A stretch of 64,000 nucleotides of DNA from Paenibacillus vietnamensis (GCF_020169515.1 NZ_JAHMHW010000013.1:1-64000), one strand, 5' to 3'. Shown: positions 16,265-25,862, counted from the stretch's first letter. Numbers and translations: made by a program. Notes: generated by a model from the letters alone, not told the origin.

Positions 16265-17761
16265 TTGAATCATTATGGAAGACCGGGCAGCCCGCCCGCG
16301 GAATTCGCTTCAGCCTTTCCGGTTAACGCTATTCCCGTTTGCCCGCCTCCTTCCTCAGACATCGTTGATCCGTGGACGCCGCTCGAAACGATGGAAAAAA
16401 CCGATTACGATGTGCTGATCGTGGGAACGGGCGCGGGCGGAGGCTCGGTGCTGTGGCGGCTCGCCCAGCAGTGGGGAAATAACGGGAAACGAATCGGACT
16501 GATCGAAGCCGGCGATTATTTATTGCCCGCCAACAAATTCGATCTGCCGGACTGGCCGCCTCTATCGGCCAATGTTGACCCTCCTAATCCGCTGCATTGG
16601 GAGTCGTTTCCGACTTTTCCGTCGGACCGGCCTCACGCACATGATTCCCTCCGATGGCCGTTTGAGCAGCTAATGGCTTTAGGCGGAAGGTCGATCTTGT
16701 GGGGGATGGTTACTCCCCGCATGAGTCCGGTCGACCTTGCGGACTGGCCCGTTTCCTTCACGGAAATGAACATGTACTATAACATCGCCGAAGATGTCAT
16801 GAAGGTCAATCGGACTTACTATAAGGCAGCCGAGTTTCTTCTTGACCGGCTGCGCAGGGACGGGTTTCCCGAAGCGCACACAACGCCGGTAGCGATCAAT
16901 GTCCAGCCGGCTGCCCCGGGCGAATACTGGTCGGTGCCTCCCCGGTTCAGTACGATGGCGATGCTTGCAGATGCCGCGAAAAGGAGGCCCTATGACACGG
17001 CAATTAAAGCAAAGGCCGTACAAGTATACGCAGAAAAGGGAAAAGCGGTCGGTGTCAGGGTGATGGACCGCAGCAGGAAACCCTATTTCCTGCATGCCAA
17101 AGCCATTGTACTGGCAGCAAGCACCTTCGAAACGCCGCGAATTTTGCTGAACTCGGGCATTAACGGCGGGGCCGTCGGTCATTACCTGACCAGCCATTCC
17201 AGAGTGGATGCGCTGGCAAAGATCGATCCCCGCGACTACCCGAGCATTCCGGGGCTTTTCGCCGTTTATACGCCGCGTACGAACGACCGTCCGTATCAAA
17301 TGCAAATGCGCGGCTTCCCTCCGTACGGCAGAGAATTCGATATTCTCGGTTCCGGAGTAGTAGAGTCGAGGTATGAGAACCGGGTGGCGTTAACTCCTCT
17401 CCATACGGATGAATACGGTATGCCGAAGGCGGTCGCCTGCTTCTCTTACAGCGATGCGGACCTGGAGGTCATTCGCCGAATGGAGCAAGGCATCAGGCAG
17501 GCGGCGGAAGCGATGCAGGTGACGCTGGACCGGGTATGCATGCCGCCTCTCGGGCGAATTATGCACGATATGGGCACCTGCCGCATCGGTACACACCCCT
17601 CTATCTCGGGAGCGAACCCGTATGGCCAAATTCACGGCGTATCCGGTCTCTACGTCGCCGGCAGCAGTCTGATCCCGACCAGCGGGGCGGTCAATCCGTT
17701 CCTTACGATTGCGGCGCTATCCATTCGAACGGCGGATTACATCATCGAGCAATTGAAGTAG
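16265..17761 (+). CDS. GMC-family FAD-dependent oxidoreductase
   Basis: A 498-aa flavoprotein of the glucose-methanol-choline family, probably oxidising a sugar hydroxyl. The FAD-binding VGTGAGGGSVLWRLA motif sits near residues 53-67, GLIEAGDYLLP near 80, and the C-terminal GMC_oxred_C domain has HDMGTCRIG (near 437) and the active-site Asn in GAVNPF. The TTG 16265 start has GAAAGGGAGCGG 5-16 nt upstream. There is no signal peptide. The next gene encodes a hydroxypyruvate-isomerase-like TIM barrel and overlaps no other unit, suggesting a two-step pathway. Members near such barrels include FAD-dependent C-glycoside 3-oxidases and pyranose-oxidase-like enzymes; the exact substrate is unknown. 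Confidence 0.88.
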   Translation: MNHYGRPGSPPAEFASAFPVNAIPVCPPPSSDIVDPWTPLETMEKTDYDVLIVGTGAGGGSVLWRLAQQWGNNGKRIGLIEAGDYLLPANKFDLPDWPPLSANVDPPNPLHWESFPTFPSDRPHAHDSLRWPFEQLMALGGRSILWGMVTPRMSPVDLADWPVSFTEMNMYYNIAEDVMKVNRTYYKAAEFLLDRLRRDGFPEAHTTPVAINVQPAAPGEYWSVPPRFSTMAMLADAAKRRPYDTAIKAKAVQVYAEKGKAVGVRVMDRSRKPYFLHAKAIVLAASTFETPRILLNSGINGGAVGHYLTSHSRVDALAKIDPRDYPSIPGLFAVYTPRTNDRPYQMQMRGFPPYGREFDILGSGVVESRYENRVALTPLHTDEYGMPKAVACFSYSDADLEVIRRMEQGIRQAAEAMQVTLDRVCMPPLGRIMHDMGTCRIGTHPSISGANPYGQIHGVSGLYVAGSSLIPTSGAVNPFLTIAALSIRTADYIIEQLK

Positions 17762-17782
17762 TCAATGCGGGGGAGTGGAGCT

Positions 17783-18556
17783 ATGTTTAAAATATCGATC
17801 AGCTTGGAAGCGGTATTCACGGGCAGGGATTTTATCAAAAGTATGGAAGCGATCAAGTCGATCGGCATTAACGCCTTCGAATTCTGGTCCTGGTGGGATA
17901 AGGATCTGGTTCGCATTCAAGCCGCCAAGGAATCGTTGGGACTTGATCTGGCGGCGTTTGCCACCCGGTTTATCAGCCTTGCCGATCCGGCGCAGCGAAG
18001 CGCGTATATCGCAGGATTGCGGGAATCGATTGCCGTGGCGAGAAGAATGAATTGTCCTACTCTGATCAGCCAGGTCGGAAACGAGCTTCCTGGAGTACCT
18101 AGAGCGGTTCAGCACCAAAGCATTGTCGAAGGGCTGAAACAGGCGGCTCTTTATTGTGAGGAGGCGGGGATCACGCTTGTGGTCGAGCCCCTTAATACCG
18201 TCGTCGACCATCCCGGGTATTATTTGTACAGCTCGGACGAGGCGTTCCGGATCATCGACGAAGTCGGAAGCCCGTACGTCAGAGTGCTGTACGACATCTA
18301 TCATCAGCAGATTATGGAAGGGAATTTGATCGCGAGAATTCAGAAAAACATCGATAAAATCGGTCATTTCCACGCCGCCGGCAATCCGGGAAGGCATGAG
18401 CTTTATATCGGCGAGATTAATTACATCGACGTGTTCAGAGCGATTGCCGAAACGGGCTACAGCAAATATGTCGGCTTCGAATATTTTCCGCTGGGGGACC
18501 CTTTGCAGGGGCTTTGGAGAACGGTGCACGGGATACAAGCCGCACTGCAGAGGTGA
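17783..18556 (+). CDS. Hydroxypyruvate-isomerase-like TIM-barrel (sugar phosphate isomerase/epimerase)
   Basis: A 257-aa xylose-isomerase-like TIM barrel. Metal-binding residues of the family are visible: VVEPLN (Glu), YDIYHQ (Asp), and HFHAAGNPGRHE followed by GEINY, the segment that marks hydroxypyruvate isomerase (Hyi). Glu in GFEYFPLG completes the set. ATG 17783 follows GGGGGAGTGGAG; an upstream ATG at 17765 has no site. It is 21 bp after the GMC oxidoreductase. It could isomerise hydroxypyruvate, or epimerise or cleave a 3-keto-glycoside made by the GMC enzyme, as the barrel subunit of C-glycoside deglycosidases does; the small beta subunit of those enzymes is not present nearby. Confidence 0.85.
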   Translation: MFKISISLEAVFTGRDFIKSMEAIKSIGINAFEFWSWWDKDLVRIQAAKESLGLDLAAFATRFISLADPAQRSAYIAGLRESIAVARRMNCPTLISQVGNELPGVPRAVQHQSIVEGLKQAALYCEEAGITLVVEPLNTVVDHPGYYLYSSDEAFRIIDEVGSPYVRVLYDIYHQQIMEGNLIARIQKNIDKIGHFHAAGNPGRHELYIGEINYIDVFRAIAETGYSKYVGFEYFPLGDPLQGLWRTVHGIQAALQR

Positions 18557-18576
18557 GGAAGGGGGCGGCATACGAG

Positions 18577-18790
18577 TCAGATGTATTATATGCATCAGAA
18601 ACCTGACACAGGATGCCCGCAAATACTTTAAAATGTACTTTTACATCAGATCGCGTACCTTCCCGGCCCAAACTGAGGATTTTCTCAGATTCTAGAGTGA
18701 AAAATACAGCAGAATGAGAAGTCGGCTAAACGTCTCCCTGTTCTGATGTACAAAGTGCATGCTGCTGCAATTCTCCCCTTGATCAAAATC
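18577..18790. repeat. Degenerate palindromic repeat, same family as 1-282 and 52290-52482
   Basis: CAGATGTA-ttata-TGCATCAG near 18578-18598, ATGTA-ctttt-ACATCAG near 18640 and CTGATGTA-caaag-TGCATGCTG near 18745-18768 fit the pattern arm-N5-arm. The phrase TGCATCAGAAACCTGACA reappears at 52305 as TGCATCAGTAACCTGACA, so the two loci share ancestry. Together with the IS3 relic this accounts for most of the gene-free 18557-19028. Confidence 0.65.
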
Positions 18791-18814
18791 AAACGGCAGT
18801 CCCAGACGATGCGA

Positions 18815-18940
18815 TGAACTGCACCCCGTCAGGTAGACAGTGCAAATAACAAAAATCAATTAAGCGGCCTTGGTCCTACATTCCATCGGACTGAGGCCGT
18901 TTCGTTTTGCTTGTAACCGTTCGTTATTGCAAAAGTGGTT
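18815..18940 (-). pseudogene. IS3-family (IS150 group) transposase OrfB C-terminal relic with right-end repeat
   Basis: Read on the minus strand, about 18938 down to the stop at 18862-18860 encodes HFCNNERLQ followed by RNGLSPMECRTKAA, the unmistakable C terminus of IS3-group integrases. Just beyond the stop lies TGAACTGCACCCC (from 18815 on the plus strand), typical of an IS3/IS150 terminal repeat. The rest of the transposase and the other end are missing, so this is a decayed, truncated element. The hairpin at 18864-18899 belongs to this coding end and is not a purposeful terminator of the upstream gene. Confidence 0.85.
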
Positions 18941-19028
18941 TCGTCCCCCCAGCTTCATCGATTGCTCCATCCCGGCTGTCTGACGGCATCCTTTACAATG
19001 AGGCTACAAGACGGGAGGAGAGATAAGC

Positions 19029-19919
19029 ATGCATAAAAATCGAATCGGAGCCTATTTGTTCAGCTTCCCCAGCTTTTTCCTGACCATGGCTCTCGGCATT
19101 TATCCGGTATTATGGGCGCTTCGATATATGTTCTACGATTATCAGGGATACGGCACCCCGAAATTTATCGGGCTCGGCAATTTTGCAAGGGTCTTCCGGG
19201 ATACCGAGTTTTGGCAGTCGGTTGCGAACACGTTTGTGTATGCAGGCGGCAAGCTGATCATTACGCTGCCGTTATCGCTTATATTGGCCGTCATTCTGAA
19301 CCGCAAGCTGCGCGGGCGGCATGCCTTCAGGGCGATCTTTTTTCTGCCGACGATCTTCAGCGCATCGGTTATGTCCATCGTCTTTTATATCGTATTTAAC
19401 TCCTACAACGGCATCATCAATCAATACCTGCTCAAGCTGAAATTGGTATCCGGTCCGATCGACTGGCTCGGCGCAGCCTATGCGATGCTGACCATCGTTG
19501 TCATCGCCGTCTGGGGCGCCGTCGGCAACTATATGCTGCTTTTTATTGCCGGGCTTCAGAGCATTCCGGAGGATGTCTACGAGGCGGCGTCGCTCGATGG
19601 CGTAAATCCTGCCCAGCGGTTGTGGTATATCACGATTCCGATGCTGGGGCCCGTGCTGCAGATGATCATTATGCTGGCCATTACGACCTCGCTTAAGGGC
19701 TACGAGAGCATTATGGTATTGACGGAAGGCGGTCCCTTCGGCAAAACGGAGGTCATGTACCTGTACCTGTACAAGCTGTTTTTCCCGCTGACGACGACGG
19801 GTACCTCCGTTCAGAACATCGGGTACGGCAGCGCGATCGGCTTTACGACCGCCGTCATCGTTGGCTTGGTTACCTGGCTGTATTTCTGGCTGTCGAAGAA
19901 GCTGAACAACGTTTATTAA
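19029..19919 (+). CDS. CUT1 sugar ABC transporter permease, UgpA/MalF-like
   Basis: A 296-aa permease with six TM segments and an EAA loop at about residues 183-205 (EAASLDGVNPAQRLWYITIP). GGGAGGAGAG precedes ATG 19029. First gene of a second sugar locus: a partner permease follows after 35 bp, then a YesM/YesN pair, a solute-binding lipoprotein and cytoplasmic uronide enzymes. No ATPase gene is present. Confidence 0.92.
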   Translation: MHKNRIGAYLFSFPSFFLTMALGIYPVLWALRYMFYDYQGYGTPKFIGLGNFARVFRDTEFWQSVANTFVYAGGKLIITLPLSLILAVILNRKLRGRHAFRAIFFLPTIFSASVMSIVFYIVFNSYNGIINQYLLKLKLVSGPIDWLGAAYAMLTIVVIAVWGAVGNYMLLFIAGLQSIPEDVYEAASLDGVNPAQRLWYITIPMLGPVLQMIIMLAITTSLKGYESIMVLTEGGPFGKTEVMYLYLYKLFFPLTTTGTSVQNIGYGSAIGFTTAVIVGLVTWLYFWLSKKLNNVY

Positions 19920-19954
19920 AAGGATAAGAATTTTACGCTTTGGGGGGATGGAAT

Positions 19955-20791
19955 ATGACGATTCGTAAAATGCTGATCAGAACGCCGGTATGGCTGCTGC
20001 TGCTGGCAACGGCGGCGTTGATGCTGTTCCCGATTGTCGTTGCGCTGCTCGGCTCCTTCAAGACGAACCTGGAGCTGACGACGGGAGCGACGTTTTTCCC
20101 GGAAAAGTGGCAATTCAAAAATTATGTGCAAGCCTGGAATCAGGCGGATTTTTCAAGCTTTACGTTTAACAGCATTTATGTAGCCGTGTTCGCGACGGCA
20201 GGCACCTTGCTCATATCCGCAATGGCGGCTTATGCCGTTGACCGCGTCTCTTTTAGAGGAAAGAAGCTGTTCGTTTTTCTTCAATCGTTTACGCTGTTCA
20301 TTTCCATTGGCGCCGTCGTGCTGCGTCCGCAATTCGATCTGATGGTGTCGATCGGATTGCAGAAATCATTATGGGGTGTCATAATCATTCTAATTAGCGC
20401 TCACGCTACCGCATTCTTCATGGTGATCGGCTTTTTCCGCAGCATTCCGAAGGATTTGGACGAAGCGGCGCTCATTGACGGCTGCAATTTCTACTCCACC
20501 TTCTGGAGAATCATTTTGCCGCTTCTTCGGCCCGCGCTGGCTGTCGTAGCGCTGTTCACCTTCCGGAACGCATGGAACGAATATATTTTGCCGCTCGTAT
20601 TCTCGCTGTCGCGGCCCGATTTGCAAACGCTCCCTGTCGGCTTGGCCAACCTGAGGTACGGAGCCGGGGCGGCGATGGAAAATCAGCTGATGCTCGCAGG
20701 CGCGTGCATCTCGATATTACCGCTGCTTCTCGTATACCTTTTCGCAAACCGCTCCTTCATGCAGGTAACGGTCGGCTCCGTCAAGGGCTGA
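19955..20791 (+). CDS. CUT1 sugar ABC transporter permease, MalG-like
   Basis: A 278-aa partner permease with six TM segments and the EAA loop DEAALIDGCNFYSTFWRIIL at about residues 169-188. ATG 19955 is chosen over TTG 19940 because the GGGGGG site lies 7-12 nt upstream. C terminus FMQVTVGSVKG is typical of the family. Acts with the product of 19029 and the lipoprotein at 24357. Confidence 0.92.
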   Translation: MTIRKMLIRTPVWLLLLATAALMLFPIVVALLGSFKTNLELTTGATFFPEKWQFKNYVQAWNQADFSSFTFNSIYVAVFATAGTLLISAMAAYAVDRVSFRGKKLFVFLQSFTLFISIGAVVLRPQFDLMVSIGLQKSLWGVIIILISAHATAFFMVIGFFRSIPKDLDEAALIDGCNFYSTFWRIILPLLRPALAVVALFTFRNAWNEYILPLVFSLSRPDLQTLPVGLANLRYGAGAAMENQLMLAGACISILPLLLVYLFANRSFMQVTVGSVKG

Positions 20792-20825
20792 CCGTCCAAT
20801 CACATCTATTGAGGCGATGGACAAC

Positions 20826-22592
20826 ATGAAACGTTTATTAAGAAAAATGTCGCTAAAAAAACGGCTTTGGGTCTCATTCGTTTTGCTGACCGTCGTTTGC
20901 ATTTCAGTCACGGGAACTTATGTTTCCGTGTTTTTTTCTCGTGAAATGGAAACGCAGGCGACGATGACAAGCCAGGATACGCTGAACAAAACGGCGCAGG
21001 TGTTCGATGAGCGCCTGCGCAATATCGTCGTTTCGGTCTCCACGCTCATGATGGGAGAGCCGTTTCAGAATACGATGCTTGATGTTCAGGCGGGGAACGG
21101 CAAGGATTATTATAAACGGTTATCTCAGCTGCAAACGCCCTTCGCCCAAATGATGCTTGCCGAGCAGTCGATTGATTCGGTGCTGGTGCACACGCCGATC
21201 GGCGATTTCTATCCGACGGAGAGCTGGCGGAATACGACGGTCGATTTCGCCGACACCACGCTTCATGCCGCGATTCAGGGGACGCAGGAGGGGTGGAGCA
21301 CGCTTTGGGTGCGGGGGCATGCCGAAGAGTTGTTCAGCAGAGGAAATCCGGTCATTTCTTTAATTATTAAGCCATTGTTCGAGAAGCCGCTGCCGGGCGT
21401 CTATGTCGTCGTGAATATCCGGGAAGACCATCTGCAGGAGCTGATCCAGGCCCATTTGCAGGAGGGGAGCCTCCGGCAGCTCGTCGTAGACCGCAGCAGC
21501 CGGGCCGTATTTTCCTCCGTGCCCGTCCTGCCGGAGAACGGGCTGCAGCTGGACGAGAGAATCGGCGGCAGCGACAGAGGCAACTTTGAGTATAAACCGG
21601 AGAATGGCGGACCTTATCTGGTCAATTATGCGGCTCTGGGCATGAATGCCGATTGGGTGCTTATCGGCTATCAATCCAAGTCCAAGCTGCTCGCTCCCGT
21701 CCAGCATATGCGTTGGACGATTCTTTCGATCATGGGCGTCTGCGTCGTGCTGGCCCTCATTATGTCGAGCATGCTTTCGGAGCTGCTGCTTAAGCCGTTG
21801 TTCAAGCTGCGCAACCTTATGTTTAAGGTGGAGCAGAATCAGCTTGACGTCCGGTTCGAGAGCGTATTCGAGGATGAGATCAGCCAGGTCGGCCATAAAT
21901 TTAACCGGATGCTCGAGCAGATCGGCGAGCTGATCGGAGAGGTCAAGGCGTCGGAGCAGGAGAAACGGAAGTCGGAGATCAAAGCGCTGCAGGCGCAGAT
22001 CGATCCCCATTTTTTGTACAACACGTTAAATACGATTTATTGGAAAAGCGAAATGGAGGAGCATCAGGACGTAAGCGGGATGATTGTTTCGCTTTCGCTG
22101 CTGTTCCGGCTTGGGCTTAACAACGGCAGAGAAATTACGACGCTGGGGCAGGAGCTTGAGCATGTGAAGCAATATTTGAGCCTGCAGGCGAAGTGTTATC
22201 CCGATTTGTTCGATTATGAAATGCCGGAGGCGGACGAGAAGTTGCTGGGCATTCCCGTTCTTAAAATATTGCTGCAGCCTCTCGCGGAAAATTCGATTTT
22301 GCATGGCTTCCAGGAGCTCTCACACCGCGGACGGATCCGGATTGAGGCCGAGGCGGAGGGCGGTTTGCTGACGCTCACCGTCACCGACAACGGCGGCGGG
22401 ATGGATGCGGACCGTATCGACAGGATGCTGAACGGGCCGGAGGCGGATCGAACCAGCTATGCGCTTGCCAATGTGCGGGCCAGACTATCGCTCTATTACG
22501 GATACAAGGCTTCCATGAAGCTTGAAAGCGAGCCGGGCGTGCAAACGGCCGTTAAGCTGATTATTCCCATTCAAGAGGAGGTAAACGGATGA
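20826..22592 (+). CDS. YesM-type sensor histidine kinase (second locus)
   Basis: A 588-aa membrane sensor kinase: TM near residues 12-35, an extracellular sensing domain, a second TM near 290-310, HAMP, then His_kinase with QIDPHFLYNTLNTIYW and an HATPase domain with ENSILHG and DNGGGMD. GAGG at 20811-20814 is 11 nt before ATG 20826 and only 2 nt before ATG 20817, so the later start is preferred. Its stop overlaps the response regulator start (ATGA). Placed inside the transporter operon, it probably senses the imported glycan. Confidence 0.92.
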   Translation: MKRLLRKMSLKKRLWVSFVLLTVVCISVTGTYVSVFFSREMETQATMTSQDTLNKTAQVFDERLRNIVVSVSTLMMGEPFQNTMLDVQAGNGKDYYKRLSQLQTPFAQMMLAEQSIDSVLVHTPIGDFYPTESWRNTTVDFADTTLHAAIQGTQEGWSTLWVRGHAEELFSRGNPVISLIIKPLFEKPLPGVYVVVNIREDHLQELIQAHLQEGSLRQLVVDRSSRAVFSSVPVLPENGLQLDERIGGSDRGNFEYKPENGGPYLVNYAALGMNADWVLIGYQSKSKLLAPVQHMRWTILSIMGVCVVLALIMSSMLSELLLKPLFKLRNLMFKVEQNQLDVRFESVFEDEISQVGHKFNRMLEQIGELIGEVKASEQEKRKSEIKALQAQIDPHFLYNTLNTIYWKSEMEEHQDVSGMIVSLSLLFRLGLNNGREITTLGQELEHVKQYLSLQAKCYPDLFDYEMPEADEKLLGIPVLKILLQPLAENSILHGFQELSHRGRIRIEAEAEGGLLTLTVTDNGGGMDADRIDRMLNGPEADRTSYALANVRARLSLYYGYKASMKLESEPGVQTAVKLIIPIQEEVNG

Positions 22593-24211
22593 ACGGGATT
22601 ACGATGTGTATTATCGATGATGTGAAAACGGTAATTGACGGCATTATAAAGAAGATTCCGTGGGCCGAGCACGGCATCGAGATCGTTGGCACGGCTTTTA
22701 ACGGCAAGGACGGCCTGCAATTGATCAGGGACAAGCGCCCCGATATCGTGCTGACCGACATCCGGATGCCGATGCGAAGCGGAATCGATATGGTCCGGGA
22801 GCTGAAAGAAGGCGGAGAGCAATGGTCGAAGGTTATTTTTTTCAGCGGCTATTCCGACTTCGCGTATGCCCAGGAATCGGTACGGCTTGGGGCGTTCGAT
22901 TATTTGGTCAAGCCTTTTACAACACAGCAGATTGTCGATGTGGTACTTCGGGCTAAAGCCAGGATCGAGGCGCAAAGGCTGGAGGAGACGGACCGCATGG
23001 CACTGGAACGGAAGGTCAGGGAGAGCCTGCCCTATTTGCGCCAGGAATATTTCCGCCTGCTGATCCGCCATGACGAGCTGCCTGAGCGGGCTTTGGAAAA
23101 ATGGGAGTTTCTCGGCATCGATATGGGAACCCGAGGATTCGTTTCGATGGCCGTGCAAATCGACGGATTGATGAATGAGCGTTCGCCGCTGCCCGTTCGC
23201 GAAGTGGAGCTCATCCGTTTTGCCGTACAGAACATATTGGAGGAAACGATCAAAAAGCAGGCGAAAGGGATCGTGTTCCGCGAGCATTTGGGCTGTTTCG
23301 TCATCGTGCTGAATCTGGAGGAGGAGGCCGAAGTGGCCGCGATTGCGGAGGCTTGCATGCAAAATGTCAATCAGTACGCGAAGCGGGATATTTCGATCGG
23401 CGTCGGCATGTGGGTGGAAGGGATTGGGAAGATCCCGCTTTCCTACGAGCAAGCCAAGACGGCTCTCAGCTACCAGTTTTATTCCGGCAGCGGCTGTATC
23501 ATTTCCTATAGCGATATTGAGCGGCAGAGCCATGTGACGCCGCATTACTCCCCGGAAAAGGAGACGGAGCTGCTCTACTGTCTCCGGTCGGGCAACCGGG
23601 AGGCGGCGGAGCGGCTGCTGAAGAGCATAGCGGAGGAATGCCTGCGATATCCGGCGCCGCCCGATCCCGCCGTCATGACAAATCTGTTCTATGGGCTGGC
23701 ATTCTCGATGTACCGCGTCATCGCCGAGAAAGCCGAGCCCGGACAGCGCGCGTGGCTGGACGAGCGCTTGAGCGCCATGAAGAAGGGCAACTATCTCTCA
23801 ACCTCCGAGCTGATCCGGGATGTGCTGGAGTTTGGGCTGACCGGCTGCGAGTGGCTGCAGAAGCAGCAGAGGAACGATGTCGGCCGGCTGATTCACCAGG
23901 CGCTGAATTATGTGAAAGGACGGCTGAGCAGCGATCTCACCGTGCAGGAGTGCGCAGGCTCCGTGCATTTGAGTCCGAGCTATTTTTCCAACCTGTTCAA
24001 GAAGGAAACGGGAATGACGTTCATGCAGTATGTCACGTCCGAGCGGATGGAGAAGGCGAAGGAGCTGCTGCTGGAAGGCATGCAGGTGCAGGACATTACC
24101 TTTGAGCTCGGATACAAGGACAGGCCGTACTTCAGCGAGCTGTTCAAAAAGCATACGGGGATGACGCCGTCCGAATTTCGGGCCAAGTACGAAAGATCGT
24201 CGCCCGAATAA
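22589..24211 (+). CDS. YesN-type response regulator with AraC output domain (second locus)
   Basis: A 540-aa regulator with receiver (CIIDDVKTV, phosphoaspartate in LTDIRMPM near residue 55, KPF near 107), a long middle region, and an AraC double helix-turn-helix (about 435-535: LSPSYFSNLFKKETGMTFM; MTPSEFRAKYE). Coupled to the kinase by a 4-bp overlap. Likely controls the downstream lipoprotein and enzyme genes, and perhaps the permeases upstream. Confidence 0.93.
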   Translation: MNGITMCIIDDVKTVIDGIIKKIPWAEHGIEIVGTAFNGKDGLQLIRDKRPDIVLTDIRMPMRSGIDMVRELKEGGEQWSKVIFFSGYSDFAYAQESVRLGAFDYLVKPFTTQQIVDVVLRAKARIEAQRLEETDRMALERKVRESLPYLRQEYFRLLIRHDELPERALEKWEFLGIDMGTRGFVSMAVQIDGLMNERSPLPVREVELIRFAVQNILEETIKKQAKGIVFREHLGCFVIVLNLEEEAEVAAIAEACMQNVNQYAKRDISIGVGMWVEGIGKIPLSYEQAKTALSYQFYSGSGCIISYSDIERQSHVTPHYSPEKETELLYCLRSGNREAAERLLKSIAEECLRYPAPPDPAVMTNLFYGLAFSMYRVIAEKAEPGQRAWLDERLSAMKKGNYLSTSELIRDVLEFGLTGCEWLQKQQRNDVGRLIHQALNYVKGRLSSDLTVQECAGSVHLSPSYFSNLFKKETGMTFMQYVTSERMEKAKELLLEGMQVQDITFELGYKDRPYFSELFKKHTGMTPSEFRAKYERSSPE

Positions 24212-24356
24212 AAATCAGAGTAATTTTACCCTCCCAGGATCGTGTAATTGACCTTCATGGGCGAAGATGGCGGAATGCTACAATGAGGTCAGCAGGGTGA
24301 ACTGTACGGTACATGCCGTCGGACGCCGGTTGCCAAACAAAGGGGAGGTACAGAAG

Positions 24357-25769
24357 ATGAAGAAATGGTTCCTTACGAAAAGTACGCTTTCAGTCTGTTA
24401 TTTGCTGGTTGTTGCCATGATGCTGGCGGCATGCTCGGCGGGTACCGGCACGGATAATGCGGCAGCACCCGAAGCGGAAGAAGGCGGAAGCAGCACGGCC
24501 AAGACGAAAATTGCCTATTGGACGATGGATCGTCACGATATGGATTATATGCAGCAGCAGGTAGATACCTATAATGCTACCAATACGGATAATATCGAAG
24601 TTGAAATGAAAGTGATGGCGGATAATTACAATCAGGCGCTGGAGGTGGCGTTCGCGAGCAACCAGGCCCCCGATATTTTCAAGAGCGGCGATTTCCAGAA
24701 CTATTTGAGCAAAGGCTACTATGCCCAGCTTGACACGCTGCTAAGCAAAGAGTTCCTGGCGAAGTTTGACGGACTTTTGGTTGAAGATATTTACTCGAAG
24801 GACGGCCACGTTTACACGCTTCCGAACACCGGCCAGTTCTGGCGTTTGCTGTACAATGTGGATTTGCTGGAGAAGGCGGGCTACACCGAGCCTCCGCAAA
24901 CGTTGGACGAGATGGTCGAAATGGCGAAAAAAATAACGGAGCAAGGCAAGGCGGAAGGCGTTTACGGCTTTGCAAGCAATTTTAAGAACGGCTCGGGCTT
25001 TACGCGTCCGGCATTTGCATCGGGCTCGCTCGGCTCGGAAACCAGCCATGAGGGCTATAATTTTCAAACGGGAGAATTCGATTTCGGCATGTACCGCGAT
25101 ATCGCAGAGGCGCTTCGCCAGATTAAAGCTGACGGCAGCATGATCCCGGGGGCGGAATCGCTTGACATCGACCCGCTTCGCGCGCAGTTCGCGCAAGGGA
25201 AAATCGGCATGTACGTGAACCACTCCAGCGAGCCGGCGGTGTATACCTCGCAGTTCCCGACGGACATTCGCTGGGCTACGGCGCTCGTACCTACGAAGGA
25301 CGGACAGAAAAACGGCGTGACGTGGGTCAATGCGGGCGGTTATCTCGCAATCAGCGCCAAATCGGACAAGCAGGAGGCGGCCGTGAAATTTTTAGAGTAC
25401 TTATACGACGTTGAGCTGCGATCCGATTACCAGGAGAAAGGGCTTGGACTTTCCGTTCTGCCTTATGTCAACGAGGCGGCCGGCAAGCCGGAGCTGGCGG
25501 GTATCGAAGGATTTCTTCCGACCAAATATGACGGTATCTATCCGGCGACTCCTTTGTCGATCACGGAGACGAAGCTGGAGGGCAAGAAGTTCACCGACGT
25601 CTTTATCGAATATATTTTGACGGGCAATCAAGAGCTGGACGCCGCAATCGAGGATTTGAACGCCAGATACGGCAAGGCTCTCGCAGCGGCTCGTACGGAA
25701 GGAATGACGAATATTAAGGCCGATCCGTCCTTCAGCGCCAAGAGCCTTCAGGGATCCCTGGGCGAATAG
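24357..25769 (+). CDS. Extracellular sugar-binding lipoprotein (CUT1)
   Basis: A 470-aa lipoprotein with signal peptide and lipobox LAAC (Cys26) followed by an Ala/Glu/Gly-rich linker and a family-1 extracellular solute-binding domain. ATG 24357 is 8 nt after GGGGAGG; upstream in-frame codons are untranslated leader. A 145-bp gap after the regulator and a terminator downstream mean it may have its own promoter and high expression, as is usual for binding proteins. Partner of permeases 19029 and 19955. Confidence 0.92.
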   Translation: MKKWFLTKSTLSVCYLLVVAMMLAACSAGTGTDNAAAPEAEEGGSSTAKTKIAYWTMDRHDMDYMQQQVDTYNATNTDNIEVEMKVMADNYNQALEVAFASNQAPDIFKSGDFQNYLSKGYYAQLDTLLSKEFLAKFDGLLVEDIYSKDGHVYTLPNTGQFWRLLYNVDLLEKAGYTEPPQTLDEMVEMAKKITEQGKAEGVYGFASNFKNGSGFTRPAFASGSLGSETSHEGYNFQTGEFDFGMYRDIAEALRQIKADGSMIPGAESLDIDPLRAQFAQGKIGMYVNHSSEPAVYTSQFPTDIRWATALVPTKDGQKNGVTWVNAGGYLAISAKSDKQEAAVKFLEYLYDVELRSDYQEKGLGLSVLPYVNEAAGKPELAGIEGFLPTKYDGIYPATPLSITETKLEGKKFTDVFIEYILTGNQELDAAIEDLNARYGKALAAARTEGMTNIKADPSFSAKSLQGSLGE

Positions 25770-25783
25770 AGATACGGCCGGCG

Positions 25784-25819
25784 GAGGGGCTGCCCTGCAG
25801 GGGCGGTCTCTCTTTTTTT
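25784..25819 (+). terminator. Intrinsic terminator after the binding-protein gene
   Basis: Imperfect stem GAGGGGCTGCCC / GGGGCGGTCTC and a run of seven T. It may leak or attenuate into the enzyme genes that begin 44 bp later. Confidence 0.75.
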
Positions 25820-25862
25820 AGAAGCAAATTTGCTAACAGGTGTGCAGGGGAGAGTGAATTCG

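Noticed and set aside
18864..18907. Hairpin resembling an intrinsic terminator after 18556
   Set aside because: It is the coding end of the IS3 transposase relic (RLQAKRNGLSPMECRTKAA) and has only a weak T-tract.
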